Shown: piece after piece, positions 56,535 to 64,000 of the stretch | Layout of the letters: every line of letters starts with the position of its first letter | Position numbering within the stretch: the first letter of the stretch is position 1 | Origin: Colwellia_A sp047621305 | GTDB lineage: Bacteria > Pseudomonadota > Gammaproteobacteria > Enterobacterales > Alteromonadaceae | NCBI GenBank assembly: GCA_047621305.1 | Contig: JBLHNB010000002.1 | Span: 75,987 to 139,986 of the forward strand | Length of the DNA: 64,000 nucleotides | Reading direction: 5' to 3' | Position numbers and translations under genes: made by a program | The notes under the pieces: model-generated | The model's input: only the letters and a program-made list of their open reading frames with translations | Database searches by the model: none | Told to the model about the DNA's origin: nothing

Positions 56535-59500
56535 TTGTTAGTTTGGCTTTCTTTAAACACTTGGTTTATTACTTTTATCTCAATAGCCTACTTAATTCTA
56601 CTTTTTGTGGTCGCCCATTGGGGACAAAATCAATCACCTGAAAATTGGCGATGTAAACCTTGGGTTTATAGTTTGTCGTTAGGGGTAAGTTGTACCTCTT
56701 GGGCATTTTACGGCACAGTAGGGCAGGCCGCGACAACAGGCGCTTGGTTAGCACCCATTTATATTGGTTCTATATTATGTTTGGTCTTTGCATGGCCGAT
56801 GTTGCAAAAAACACTGTGGATAATTAAACAACAAAATTTAACGTCAATTGCTGATTTTATCGCTTTTCGATATGACCGTTCACCTAAGATAGCGGCGAGC
56901 GTTGCTATAGTCGCTTTGATAGGCACTATTCCCTATATTGCCCTGCAATTAAAAGCCATTAGCGTTAGCTTTGATTTATTAACAGGCACCTACCAATCAG
57001 GTATTAGTACCGCATTTGTGGTTACCATCGTACTGATTATTTTTAGTATTTTATTTGGTACTCGGCAAATTACCACCAACAAACAAAACCAAGGTTTGGT
57101 ATTAGCTATCGCGTTTAGCTCGGTTATTAAACTGTTTGCATTAACTGCGGTGGGTATTTTCGCAACCTATTTCATTTTTGATGGTTTTAATGATTTACTT
57201 TCTCAACAGCAAAATATTAAACACCTATCAAGCACTCATTCTGCTTATTTATCTGTTGCGCAAGCTATTTTAGGCGCGATCACCATTTTTATTCTGCCGC
57301 AACAATTTCATATGATGATGATCGAAAATCATGATCAACAAGAATTAAAAGCAGCCCGTTGGTTATTTCCACTCTATTTGGTCTTAATTAACGTTTTTGT
57401 ATTACCTATTGCTATTGCTGGGCAATTAACCTTTCCTGGTGGCAGTGTTGACGCAGACACTTTTGTATTGACCATTCCGCTGTTTTATCAACAGGCTTGG
57501 TTAGGTGTCGTGGTATATATCGGTGGTTTAGCCGCGGCAACAAGTATGGTTATTGTTTCTGCGATTGTACTCAGTAATATGTTAACCACTGAGGTCTTAA
57601 CGCCTCTGGTATTAAAGTTTCGGTTATTTAATGCCAAAAAAACACCGCAATTAGCGGGCTTATTACTCACCTTACGGCGCAGTTCTATCGCATTTATTTT
57701 AGTGTTAGGTTTTGTTTTTGAACGTATTATTGATAAACAAAACCATCTTGCGACTATTGGCCTTTTATCTTTTGTCTTACTGTCACAGTTTGCGCCATCG
57801 GCTATTGGCGCATTATATTGGCGAATTGCCAATGCTAAAGGTGCGCTCAGTGGTTTACTCCTTGGTAGTTTTCTTTGGATATACACGTTATTACTGCCGG
57901 CTTTACTGCCCTACAGTGATTGGGTAGAGACAGGTTTATGGGGGATTGTGTGGCTGAAACCGACAGCCTTATTTGGCGTTGATTTTTTAGACCATATTAG
58001 TCACGGGGTATTTTTTAGCCTGTTTTTTAATCTAGTTTGCTACATTGGCGTTTCACTGCTAAGTCAACGTAGTGTTGGTGAAAAACTACAAGCTGAGTTT
58101 TTCATTAATAAAACTCAAAACCAATTTGAACGCCATCTCTCAATCGAAGATCTTTATAGTTTATTACTGCGCTTTATCGACAAAAATGCAGCTGAAGCAT
58201 TACTTAAATTAGCCAAAACAACATTTAAAAGCAATGCTAAAACAGCAGAGCTTATTGAATATACACGCTTACAACTCTCAGGTGTTTTAGGCTCTGCGTC
58301 TACGCGTATGGTGATGAAAGCAGCATCTACATCAGAAAAAATGCCGTTAGAAGATGTGGTTAGTATTGTTGACGAAGCCAGCCAAATGTTTCGTTTTAAC
58401 CGAGAGCTATTACAATCAGGAGTCGAAAACATTGAGCAAGGGATCAGTGTTATTGACGCTGATATGCGCTTGGTTGCTTGGAATCAACGCTATATACAGT
58501 TATTAGATTACCCTGAAGGCTTAGTTTGTGCGGGTAAGCCAATAGAAGAATTACTACATTTTAATATCACTAAAGGAATAATCACAGGCGCTGAAAGTGA
58601 AGCCTTAATCGCTAAACGTATTGAGCATATGCGTAGAGGTAACAATCACTATTTTCAGCGTATTATGCCAGACGGCATGGTATTAGAAATTCGAGGGCAA
58701 TCAATGCCCGGCGGCGGTTTTGTGAGTACCTTCACCGACATTACCGAACATATCGAAGCCAAAAAAGCATTAAAAAAAGCCAATGAAGACTTAGAAAAAC
58801 GTGTTGAAGAAAGAACCCAAGCGTTGCGGAAAGCGAAAGCTGAAGCGGAAGCGGCTAACAGCAGTAAAACACGATTTCTTGCTGCCGCGAGTCACGATTT
58901 GATGCAACCTTTTAATGCGCTGTCGTTATTTACCTCAATGCTTAAAAAGAAAGTTAAAGATGATGAATTAGTACAGTTAGCAAATAATATTGATGATTCA
59001 CTCAATGTTGTAGAAGCACTATTATCTGATCTCGTTGAAATATCACGGCTGGATAATAGCTCTGAAAAAATTGAAAACAGTAACTTTGCTTTAGATGAAT
59101 TGCTGATCCCACTAAAAAATGAATTTACGCTTTTAGCTCAACAAGAAGGTATTTCATTTCATTATCAAAAAAGCAGCTGCTGGGTCAATTCCGATAAACG
59201 TATGTTGAGAAGGGTCATTCAAAATTTTTTATCAAATGCGGTGCATTATTGCCATGATAAAGTGGGTGATAAAGCTATGGTTGCTAATAAAATTTTACTG
59301 GGCGTACGTCATACTCGCGATCATATCCGCATTGAAGTTTGGGATAATGGCCCAGGGATCCCTTTCGACAAACAACAAACTATTTTTCAAGAATTTGAAC
59401 GTTTAGATCAAAAAAGAGAAATACCTGGGCTTGGCCTAGGCCTAGCAATAGCTGAGCGAATAAGCTCATTACTTGGGTTGAGTATGTCATTAACATCTAC

Positions 59501-60002
59501 CTTAGGTAAAGGTACTGGCTTTATGATTGAAGTACCGCGCATAGCCAAACAAGACAATACTGCAAATAAAAGCACTGACCTAGTTACCGATAAATACGTA
59601 GATACCTTTAATGGTATCCCCATTTTATTAATTGATAATGACGCCCTGATGTTAACCGCTTTATCGACGCAACTAATCGAGTGGGGCTGTCAGGTTTTTA
59701 CCGCTAAAAATGAAGATGACATTGAGCAATTATTAAATAACTTAAAGCCAACATCAAAACATAAACAAAAAGTTAAACCTAAATTAATTATTGCTGATTA
59801 TCATTTAGATAATGACATCAATGGCGTTGACTTAGTGAGTAAGCTTTTAAAAGAGCAACAGTGGCAAATACCCTGTGTTATTTTCTCTGCAGACCCCTCT
59901 GAACAAGTACGCCAGCATACCAGCGCAGCAGATTTTTTATTCTTTAGAAAACCCGTAAAAGCACTTGCGCTCAAAAGGTTAATACGACAAATTCTGCTGT
60001 AG
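56535..60002 (+). CDS. SSS-fused hybrid sensor kinase (CrbS/MxtR, NahK/ErcS' type)
   Basis: 1155 residues from TTG, with AAGGTG four bases upstream. Residues about 1-500 are a sodium:solute symporter-like membrane domain (GVSCTSWAFYGTVGQAA, PQQFHMMMIENHD). Then come a PAS domain (about 640-750), a coiled-coil linker, the kinase core with His787 in ASHDLMQPFNAL and NGPGIP, and a receiver with Asp1088 in IIADYHLDND. The layout is that of CrbS of Vibrio and MxtR of Pseudomonas, which sense through the symporter-like part and act with a LuxR-type regulator on acetate or alcohol use. A LuxR-type regulator lies at 38035 in the window. Its stop is 3 bases before a family 1 repeat. Confidence 0.9.
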   Translation: MLVWLSLNTWFITFISIAYLILLFVVAHWGQNQSPENWRCKPWVYSLSLGVSCTSWAFYGTVGQAATTGAWLAPIYIGSILCLVFAWPMLQKTLWIIKQQNLTSIADFIAFRYDRSPKIAASVAIVALIGTIPYIALQLKAISVSFDLLTGTYQSGISTAFVVTIVLIIFSILFGTRQITTNKQNQGLVLAIAFSSVIKLFALTAVGIFATYFIFDGFNDLLSQQQNIKHLSSTHSAYLSVAQAILGAITIFILPQQFHMMMIENHDQQELKAARWLFPLYLVLINVFVLPIAIAGQLTFPGGSVDADTFVLTIPLFYQQAWLGVVVYIGGLAAATSMVIVSAIVLSNMLTTEVLTPLVLKFRLFNAKKTPQLAGLLLTLRRSSIAFILVLGFVFERIIDKQNHLATIGLLSFVLLSQFAPSAIGALYWRIANAKGALSGLLLGSFLWIYTLLLPALLPYSDWVETGLWGIVWLKPTALFGVDFLDHISHGVFFSLFFNLVCYIGVSLLSQRSVGEKLQAEFFINKTQNQFERHLSIEDLYSLLLRFIDKNAAEALLKLAKTTFKSNAKTAELIEYTRLQLSGVLGSASTRMVMKAASTSEKMPLEDVVSIVDEASQMFRFNRELLQSGVENIEQGISVIDADMRLVAWNQRYIQLLDYPEGLVCAGKPIEELLHFNITKGIITGAESEALIAKRIEHMRRGNNHYFQRIMPDGMVLEIRGQSMPGGGFVSTFTDITEHIEAKKALKKANEDLEKRVEERTQALRKAKAEAEAANSSKTRFLAAASHDLMQPFNALSLFTSMLKKKVKDDELVQLANNIDDSLNVVEALLSDLVEISRLDNSSEKIENSNFALDELLIPLKNEFTLLAQQEGISFHYQKSSCWVNSDKRMLRRVIQNFLSNAVHYCHDKVGDKAMVANKILLGVRHTRDHIRIEVWDNGPGIPFDKQQTIFQEFERLDQKREIPGLGLGLAIAERISSLLGLSMSLTSTLGKGTGFMIEVPRIAKQDNTANKSTDLVTDKYVDTFNGIPILLIDNDALMLTALSTQLIEWGCQVFTAKNEDDIEQLLNNLKPTSKHKQKVKPKLIIADYHLDNDINGVDLVSKLLKEQQWQIPCVIFSADPSEQVRQHTSAADFLFFRKPVKALALKRLIRQILL

Positions 60003-60004
60003 TT

Positions 60005-60165
60005 TATCCCCGTGGTCATTGAAGATGCGTGATTTTGAACATGGCTAAAAATTTTAGCGACAAGATGCATGATTGAGTAATAGCGAGCTATTAGGATTGA
60101 ATGCAACGCAGTAGATGAGGTTTTTAGACTGATCAAAACCTGCATCTTCAATGAGTACGGGGATA
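60005..60165 (+). repeat. interspersed element family 1, copy C (full)
   Basis: 161 bases with 24-base inverted ends; the inner 12 bases (CATTGAAGATGC and GCATCTTCAATG) match perfectly and the outer 12 have two mismatches. It begins 3 bases after the kinase stop and may act as its 3' end structure. Confidence 0.92.
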
Positions 60166-60232
60166 ATAGTAAATATAACGATGAAAACATGAAGGAATAA
60201 AGATAAAAAATCAAATGATTTGTCACTCGAAT

Positions 60233-60260
60233 AACGAGCCGGTAGAATTTCGCTTTTAGC
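60233..60260 (-). repeat. copy of the CTGTAG-TTTCTC repeat module
   Basis: On the plus strand AACGAGCC then GGTAGAATTTCGC and TTTTAGC. It matches the modules at 61222-61256 and 62279-62292, left of the first cassette site. Confidence 0.6.
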
Positions 60261-60280
60261 AATATCCGCCTCGACAGCTA

Positions 60281-60363
60281 AATAACAGGCTAAGTAATGT
60301 TTGACTCAAAGGGTTGGCTAAAATGGTATAGCGAAACGAAACACAGCCAACAGTAAGTTAGCC
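60281..60363 (-). other. attC-like cassette recombination site 1
   Basis: On the minus strand GGCTAAC (60363-60357) opens it, GTTGGCT and AGCCAAC form the stem around a TTTCGTTTCGCT loop, and TTAGCCTGTTA closes it. This is the pattern of integron attC sites in marine Gammaproteobacteria. It lies 30 bases after the PhzF stop. Confidence 0.7.
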
Positions 60364-60392
60364 TTGTTGATGTTCTTATAAAATAACAGCCA

Positions 60393-61184
60393 CTAAACTG
60401 TAATTTTACCTGCTAGATATTGAACCGCTTTACCTGAAATAAAAACCTTACTACCTTCAATACGACATATTAATTTACCGCCTCGTTTAGAAGCTTGATA
60501 TGCAATGAGTTCGGATTTATTTAATTTACTCGCCCAATATGGAGCTAAGCCGCTATGAATAGATCCCGTTACAGGATCTTCATCTCCACCATTAGCAGGC
60601 CAAAAATAACGAGAAATAAAATCATACTCACTTGATTTAGACGTTACTACAACATCAAAAGGTGCAAGTTGCTTTAGTAATTCATTATCTGGTATTACAT
60701 TGTGTACATCAGCTTCTTGTTCATAGACAACAAAATACGCTTGGTTATTTAACAAAACTTCCGTAGGTTTAATTGATAATCCGTTTAATAGAGCTAAAGG
60801 TATATCATCAATTACTTTAGGTTGCCTATTAGGAAAGCTCATTTGAATATAACCATTATCTATTTCTGTAACCGATAAATTCCCAACGGCTTTAGCGAAA
60901 AAGTTAATTTTTTTCAAATGATTACTTTTGGCAAAAATAACGAATGAGGCAGCTAGTGTTGCATGCCCGCAAAAATCAATTTCTGTTATTGGTGAAAACC
61001 AACGTATTTCGTAATGTTGACTATCAATTTTTTTAACAAATGCTGTCTCTGAAAGGTTATTTTCAACAGCAATTGATTGCATAATATCAGCTGAAAGCCA
61101 GTTTTTAGTAATAATTACAGCCGCAGGGTTGCCTCTAAAAGTAGCATCAGTGAATGCATCGATAACGTTTATTTGTAATTCCAA
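60393..61184 (-). CDS. PhzF family protein
   Basis: 263 residues, starting with TTG at 61184 that has a GGGGGA site about 8 bases upstream. PhzF landmarks: GNPAAVII, the catalytic-type Glu in SETAFVKK, DFCGHATLA and DPVTGSIHSG. The family holds isomerases such as PhzF and many uncharacterised epimerase-like proteins; no phenazine genes are here. It seems to be carried as a cassette. Confidence 0.85.
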   Translation of the reverse strand: MELQINVIDAFTDATFRGNPAAVIITKNWLSADIMQSIAVENNLSETAFVKKIDSQHYEIRWFSPITEIDFCGHATLAASFVIFAKSNHLKKINFFAKAVGNLSVTEIDNGYIQMSFPNRQPKVIDDIPLALLNGLSIKPTEVLLNNQAYFVVYEQEADVHNVIPDNELLKQLAPFDVVVTSKSSEYDFISRYFWPANGGDEDPVTGSIHSGLAPYWASKLNKSELIAYQASKRGGKLICRIEGSKVFISGKAVQYLAGKITV

Positions 61185-61221
61185 TTGCTATAATCCCCCG
61201 GAGTAAATATTTACTTTATAA

Positions 61222-61256
61222 CGAGCCTGTAGCATTTCTCTTTTAGAAAAAAGCCG
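61222..61256 (-). repeat. copy of the CTGTAG-TTTCTC repeat module
   Basis: Plus strand: ACGAGC then CTGTAGCATTTCTC (61227-61240), then TTTTAGAAAAAA. It sits in the 97-base space between the PhzF and deformylase genes, where a cassette site would be expected. Confidence 0.6.
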
Positions 61257-61281
61257 CTAAAATTCTTATATGCCTATTTAG

Positions 61282-61776
61282 CTAGGCTATGAATTTCTTT
61301 ACTTTTTTAAGCGCCACACTCTTTTTTAAAGGTGAAAGGTAATCTATAAAAAGCTTCCCCTTTAAATGGTCAATTTCATGCTGCATTACAATTGCTAAGA
61401 AATCATCGCTTTCAATAGATATGTTTTTACCATTTCGGTCAAGGGCTTCCACGGTTACTTTTGTAAAACGTTCTACTTCAGCGCGGTATCCAGGAACAGA
61501 TAAACATCCCTCGGATCCTTTCTCTTTAAATTCGCCATTAACCACTTTAGGATTGATTAATACCAATGGTTCATTCCTATTTTCTGAAAGGTCTATTACA
61601 ACAATAGCTTCCGTTCGGCCTACCTGAGTTGATGCTAATCCTATTCCGTCTTCAGTATCGTACATAGTTTCAAGCATATCATCGATTAATGTTTTAACTA
61701 ATTGAATGTTTTCTACTTCCGTTGCTATAACGTTTAACTGCTCATTTGGAGCCGTTAATATACTTAAAATTGACAT
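61282..61776 (-). CDS. def: peptide deformylase (cassette copy)
   Basis: 164 residues. The three deformylase motifs are intact: GIGLASTQVG, EGCLSVPGYR and the metal-binding HEIDHLKG. It removes the formyl group from new proteins. A housekeeping def is normally next to fmt, which is absent here, so this is an extra copy. It starts 27 bases after attC-like site 2 and ends without a terminator, as cassette genes do. A second copy could give tolerance to deformylase inhibitors. Confidence 0.93.
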   Translation of the reverse strand: MSILSILTAPNEQLNVIATEVENIQLVKTLIDDMLETMYDTEDGIGLASTQVGRTEAIVVIDLSENRNEPLVLINPKVVNGEFKEKGSEGCLSVPGYRAEVERFTKVTVEALDRNGKNISIESDDFLAIVMQHEIDHLKGKLFIDYLSPLKKSVALKKVKKFIA

Positions 61777-61802
61777 TTAATCTCGATTTGATGAAGGTAT
61801 AT

Positions 61803-61874
61803 GAACGCCCACTTTAGGGGAGGATAATTGTTTGCTAAAATTTATAGCGAAGCGGAACCGAGCAAACTGTTAGC
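61803..61874 (-). other. attC-like cassette recombination site 2
   Basis: On the minus strand GCTAAC (holding the stop of the membrane protein gene), the stem GTTTGCT...AGCAAAC around CCGCTTCGCT, then CCCCTAAAGTGGGCGTTC, close to the VCR-type end. The stop codon inside the R'' box and the 27-base space to the def start are typical of cassettes. Confidence 0.75.
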
Positions 61875-62262
61875 AGTCCCGCTTTAAATTCTTAGTAGGA
61901 ATTGCCAACCTGAGTAACCAAGCTAAAAATATTGCCATAGAAATAGCAAAGAAATCAATTAAATATCCTTGGCCATTTAAAAAGTCACCAAAAGAAAAGG
62001 AAATTGTTATAGGCATAATATTTGGAATTATATTATCGGTACTTATGCTTCGAACACTTTGCGATAAAAAGAAAACCAGAGAAACAAGTATTGCATTCGG
62101 TTTCTTAAAGTAAGTTCCGTATGCTCCTAATGCTGGGACTAGGACAAAAAGTATAATACATACTAGGGTACTTAAATCACTTTTGATATCGGAGTATAAC
62201 GTTATGCCCAAACCAATGATTGCGAATAGTATTTGAATTGAAGTGGCAACCGTGAATCCCAT
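61870..62262 (-). CDS. small membrane protein, unknown
   Basis: 130 residues from the ATG at 62262, which has an AGGGG site 3 bases upstream; a longer frame reaches into a repeat and is rejected. Four hydrophobic helices are likely (VATSIQILFAIIGLGITLY, LVCIILFVLVPALGAYGTYF, LVSLVFFLSQSV and FFAISMAIFLAWLLRLAI). No family was recognised. The TAA stop lies within attC-like site 2. Such small membrane orphans are common in integron cassettes. Confidence 0.75.
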   Translation of the reverse strand: MGFTVATSIQILFAIIGLGITLYSDIKSDLSTLVCIILFVLVPALGAYGTYFKKPNAILVSLVFFLSQSVRSISTDNIIPNIMPITISFSFGDFLNGQGYLIDFFAISMAIFLAWLLRLAIPTKNLKRDC

Positions 62263-62278
62263 TTTACCCCTAGCTAGT

Positions 62279-62448
62279 CTGTATAATTTCTCTTTTAGAA
62301 AAAAACAGCCTCGAAAATTATTAAAAATTGTACCCGAAAACACGTTGTTACGTGAAATCTGAGGAAATATTCTACTAAAAAATCATCTTAGCAGGATCTA
62401 TGAACATAAATATCACCCGTCATTTTCCACTTTGGAGAAATTCTACAG
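62279..62448. repeat. 170-bp MITE-like element
   Basis: 14-base inverted ends, CTGTATAATTTCTC (62279-62292) and GAGAAATTCTACAG (62435-62448), one mismatch. No gene inside. It lies exactly between attC-like site 3 and the membrane protein gene; without it the gap would be only about 20 bases. Confidence 0.7.
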
Positions 62449-62451
62449 CCT

Positions 62452-62516
62452 CAACGCCCAATTAACAGGGTTAAATAAAGCGAATGGCCCGCAGTTTTTA
62501 GTCCTCGTTTAATTAC
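62452..62516 (-). other. attC-like site 3 (partial)
   Basis: The minus strand ends with CTGTTAATTGGGCGTTGAGG, as attC sites do, but the left arm (TTAAAC) is degenerate and the total is short. Confidence 0.5.
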
Positions 62517-62526
62517 TTATAGTGAA

Positions 62527-63042
62527 TCAGATTAAAGACTTATAGATACATACTTCTCTATCCTGACCTCGCATTCTAATAATATCATTCTCGATGTAAG
62601 TCACTCCAAGTTTTTTAATGACAGACTTAGACCTTTCATTTTCAGCTAAATGCATGACTTGTAACCCTATAAGGCCGCTGTATAATTTACAATGTTCAAC
62701 TAGGCTTTTGGAAGCTTCAAACGCTATACCACAACCCCAATATTGAACACCTAACCAATAACCTAAAAGGCCAAACCCATTTTCTAATTTTGAGAAGCCC
62801 ACGGTGCCAATAATGCTATCATCATCTTTTAAAGTGATAGCATAAATTACCCCCTTGTTTTCAATATATTGCGCTTTATGTGATTCTATCCAATCCACAG
62901 CTATGTTTGGTTTATAAGGATGAGGAATATTAGCGGTCATATCTGCAATAATTTTGTCACCCGCTAATTCTACGACTCGTTCACTATCACTAAGCCGAAA
63001 AGGGCGTAATATAAGCCTTTCGGTTTCTATATTGGGTTGCAT
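62527..63042 (-). CDS. GNAT acetyltransferase of the RimJ/RimL type
   Basis: 171 residues. N-terminal TERLILRPFRLSD, the acetyl-CoA-binding GYWLGVQYWGCGIAFEA, and the AENERSKSVIKKLGV segment identify this GNAT branch, which acetylates ribosomal protein N-termini or small molecules. A cassette gene by context. Upstream (63043-63523) no gene is seen. Confidence 0.9.
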   Translation of the reverse strand: MQPNIETERLILRPFRLSDSERVVELAGDKIIADMTANIPHPYKPNIAVDWIESHKAQYIENKGVIYAITLKDDDSIIGTVGFSKLENGFGLLGYWLGVQYWGCGIAFEASKSLVEHCKLYSGLIGLQVMHLAENERSKSVIKKLGVTYIENDIIRMRGQDREVCIYKSLI

Positions 63043-63241
63043 ATATCTTTCTCACCTAATGAACTTGTAGGATTACTCGTTTTTTAAATTATTTTTATTC
63101 AAAATACTCTAACTGGATTGTTTTCTTTTAACAACCCAAAACGTTTACGTTTCTGGCAATGTTCATTTTTACATCCTTGGCACGGGTGATGGCTGACTTT
63201 CTACTTGTTTTCGTCTTTTAAAGCTATTCTTGAGGGGGAAT

Positions 63242-63375
63242 GCTAGGCTTTCGCTTTAATGTAGGTTAGCTAGCTGAAAGACGAATGTAATAAGGATAAT
63301 GGCAAGTAATAAATAGTAAGGGGAATAAAGAAAGGCCATATGGAACAGTAAATAATGCACTGGCGAAAGCCTAAC
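63242..63375. repeat. 134-bp MITE-like element
   Basis: Ends GCTAGGCTTTCGCT (63242-63255) and GGCGAAAGCCTAAC (63362-63375) are inverted with 12 of 14 matching. No coding potential. It lies in the 481-base gap between the GNAT gene and the next cassette gene. Confidence 0.65.
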
Positions 63376-63490
63376 TTTTTACGCCTTAACTTCCTACGTA
63401 TTACAAGCAGATAATTGATAGCAACCAGTGACTGAACAATACGATATTTACACTATAAAGTTGAGTCTGATTTTGTCCAACCCCGAAGTA

Positions 63491-63516
63491 AGGTGTCGGT
63501 TACGCGACACTTATTC
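63491..63516 (-). terminator. hairpin after the last membrane protein gene
   Basis: GTGTCG (63493-63498) and CGACAC (63505-63510) with flanking AAG/CTT-type pairing form a stem 8-15 bases past the stop. It may be a terminator or part of an attC-like structure. Confidence 0.4.
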
Positions 63517-63523
63517 TTATTGG

Positions 63524-63829
63524 TTATGAAGCTTTACGCCTCAGCCTATTCGTTATGCGGATAATTAGAGTGACAACCCCTGTAACGACTACAAACTGAC
63601 CGAATAAAAGCATTAATAACTTTGGCCAGAAATTTATCTCTTCAGTAAATAAAGGATGCCAAAAAAAGATAAGGGTTATGTTGCCTGGAAATAGGAAAAC
63701 TTGATATCCAGGTAACGGCCCTTCAAAAAACGCCAACAAGTTCCAGCTTAGAGTAAATGCAATTAACCCTATCACAGCGGCAATTAAACCTGAATAAACA
63801 CCTCTAGTAGCAGATTTAGATAAATTCAT
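63524..63829 (-). CDS. small membrane protein, unknown
   Basis: 101 residues with two or three hydrophobic helices (GLIAAVIGLIAFTLSWNLLAF, ITLIFFWHPLF, LLFGQFVVVTGVVTLII) and a basic C-terminus (RLRRKAS). No family recognised. Same strand as the other cassette-like genes. Confidence 0.6.
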   Translation of the reverse strand: MNLSKSATRGVYSGLIAAVIGLIAFTLSWNLLAFFEGPLPGYQVFLFPGNITLIFFWHPLFTEEINFWPKLLMLLFGQFVVVTGVVTLIIRITNRLRRKAS

Positions 63830-63956
63830 ATAGCTTCATAACGCTTATTACCGAGCATAATTAGTATAATCTTTTTCCTGATTACCCACAATAAACAGCT
63901 ACGCTTTCCGATAAGTAGTCTATATTTAATATAAGCGTTCATTGAGGTGTTCAATC

Positions 63957-64000
63957 ATGAGTAAAAATCAGGTTCAATATCAAAAAGGCTATAGTTTACT
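63957..64000 (+). CDS. IS1595-family transposase, N-terminus only (cut by window end)
   Basis: ATG at 63957 with a GAGG site upstream reads MSKNQVQYQKGYSLL, matching the start of IS1595-type transposases (Q-x-QKG-x-SL). Only 14 codons are visible. The insertion sequence continues past the window; its left end should lie between 63830 and 63950. Confidence 0.55.
   Translation, partial: MSKNQVQYQKGYSL

Noticed and set aside
57488..57886. 132-codon antisense frame in the SSS-fused kinase
   Set aside because: Shadow of the coding strand; no ribosome site or family match.
59801..60262. 153-codon minus-strand frame across the kinase end and a repeat
   Set aside because: It consists of antisense kinase receiver sequence and family 1 repeat sequence.
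61185..61281. a full attC site between the deformylase and PhzF genes
   Set aside because: The position is right but no AAC box or paired arms can be drawn; only the repeat module is clear.
1..64000. tRNA and rRNA genes, prophage, origin of replication
   Set aside because: No cloverleaf, rRNA segment, phage gene block or DnaA-box cluster was seen on either strand.

Overview
The window looks like a chromosome segment of a marine gammaproteobacterium of the order Alteromonadales, most likely Colwelliaceae (Colwellia or Thalassotalea type). This is an inference from AT-rich DNA, TonB receptors next to a TPR-sulfotransferase, PEP-CTERM proteins, MASE3 and SSS-fused sensor kinases, and the overall gene repertoire. 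No rRNA, tRNA, CRISPR array or prophage was seen.

Layout. 1-3.9 kb: a PEP-CTERM protein, RidA, a small secreted protein, an EF-hand protein and fumarylacetoacetase. 4.0-9.3 kb: a three-gene signalling operon (REC-GGDEF-EAL protein, MASE3 sensor kinase, single-domain response regulator). 9.3-11.0 kb: a GST divergent from a LysR regulator. 11.5-15.7 kb: a TonB receptor followed by a TPR-sulfotransferase. 15.7-20.0 kb: CCA-adding enzyme, a fused GspA/GspB-like ATPase and an HD-GYP protein. 20.1-25.1 kb: leuABCD with a readable leader peptide and attenuator. 25.7-27.8 kb: an MFS transporter with a long helical-repeat tail. 28.3-34.0 kb: the peroxide-defence block oxyR, ahpC, ahpF, katG.

34.4-39.9 kb: a PHB-depolymerase-like esterase, a TonB receptor, a LuxR-type response regulator and 3-hydroxybutyrate dehydrogenase, which together suggest polyhydroxybutyrate or 3-hydroxybutyrate use. 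40.1-48.3 kb: a quinone/electrophile-type cluster (CDGSH-glutamate-synthase-like fusion, a broken cytochrome b561, a questin-oxidase-like protein, two glutathionyl-hydroquinone reductases, DoxX, LysR, pirin). 48.6-56.3 kb: VOC protein, glutaminase, voltage-gated cation channel, second PEP-CTERM protein, an AraC-HDOD fusion, and an esterase/MFS pair. 56.5-60.0 kb: a 1155-residue SSS-fused hybrid kinase.

60.2-64.0 kb: five unrelated genes all on the minus strand, separated by attC-like sites and small inverted-repeat elements. This reads as a stretch of integron gene cassettes (PhzF-like protein, second peptide deformylase, membrane protein, GNAT acetyltransferase, membrane protein). An IS1595-type transposase starts at the very edge. 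Three copies of a 145-161 bp inverted-repeat element and several short tandem repeats (7 and 13 bp units) lie between genes.
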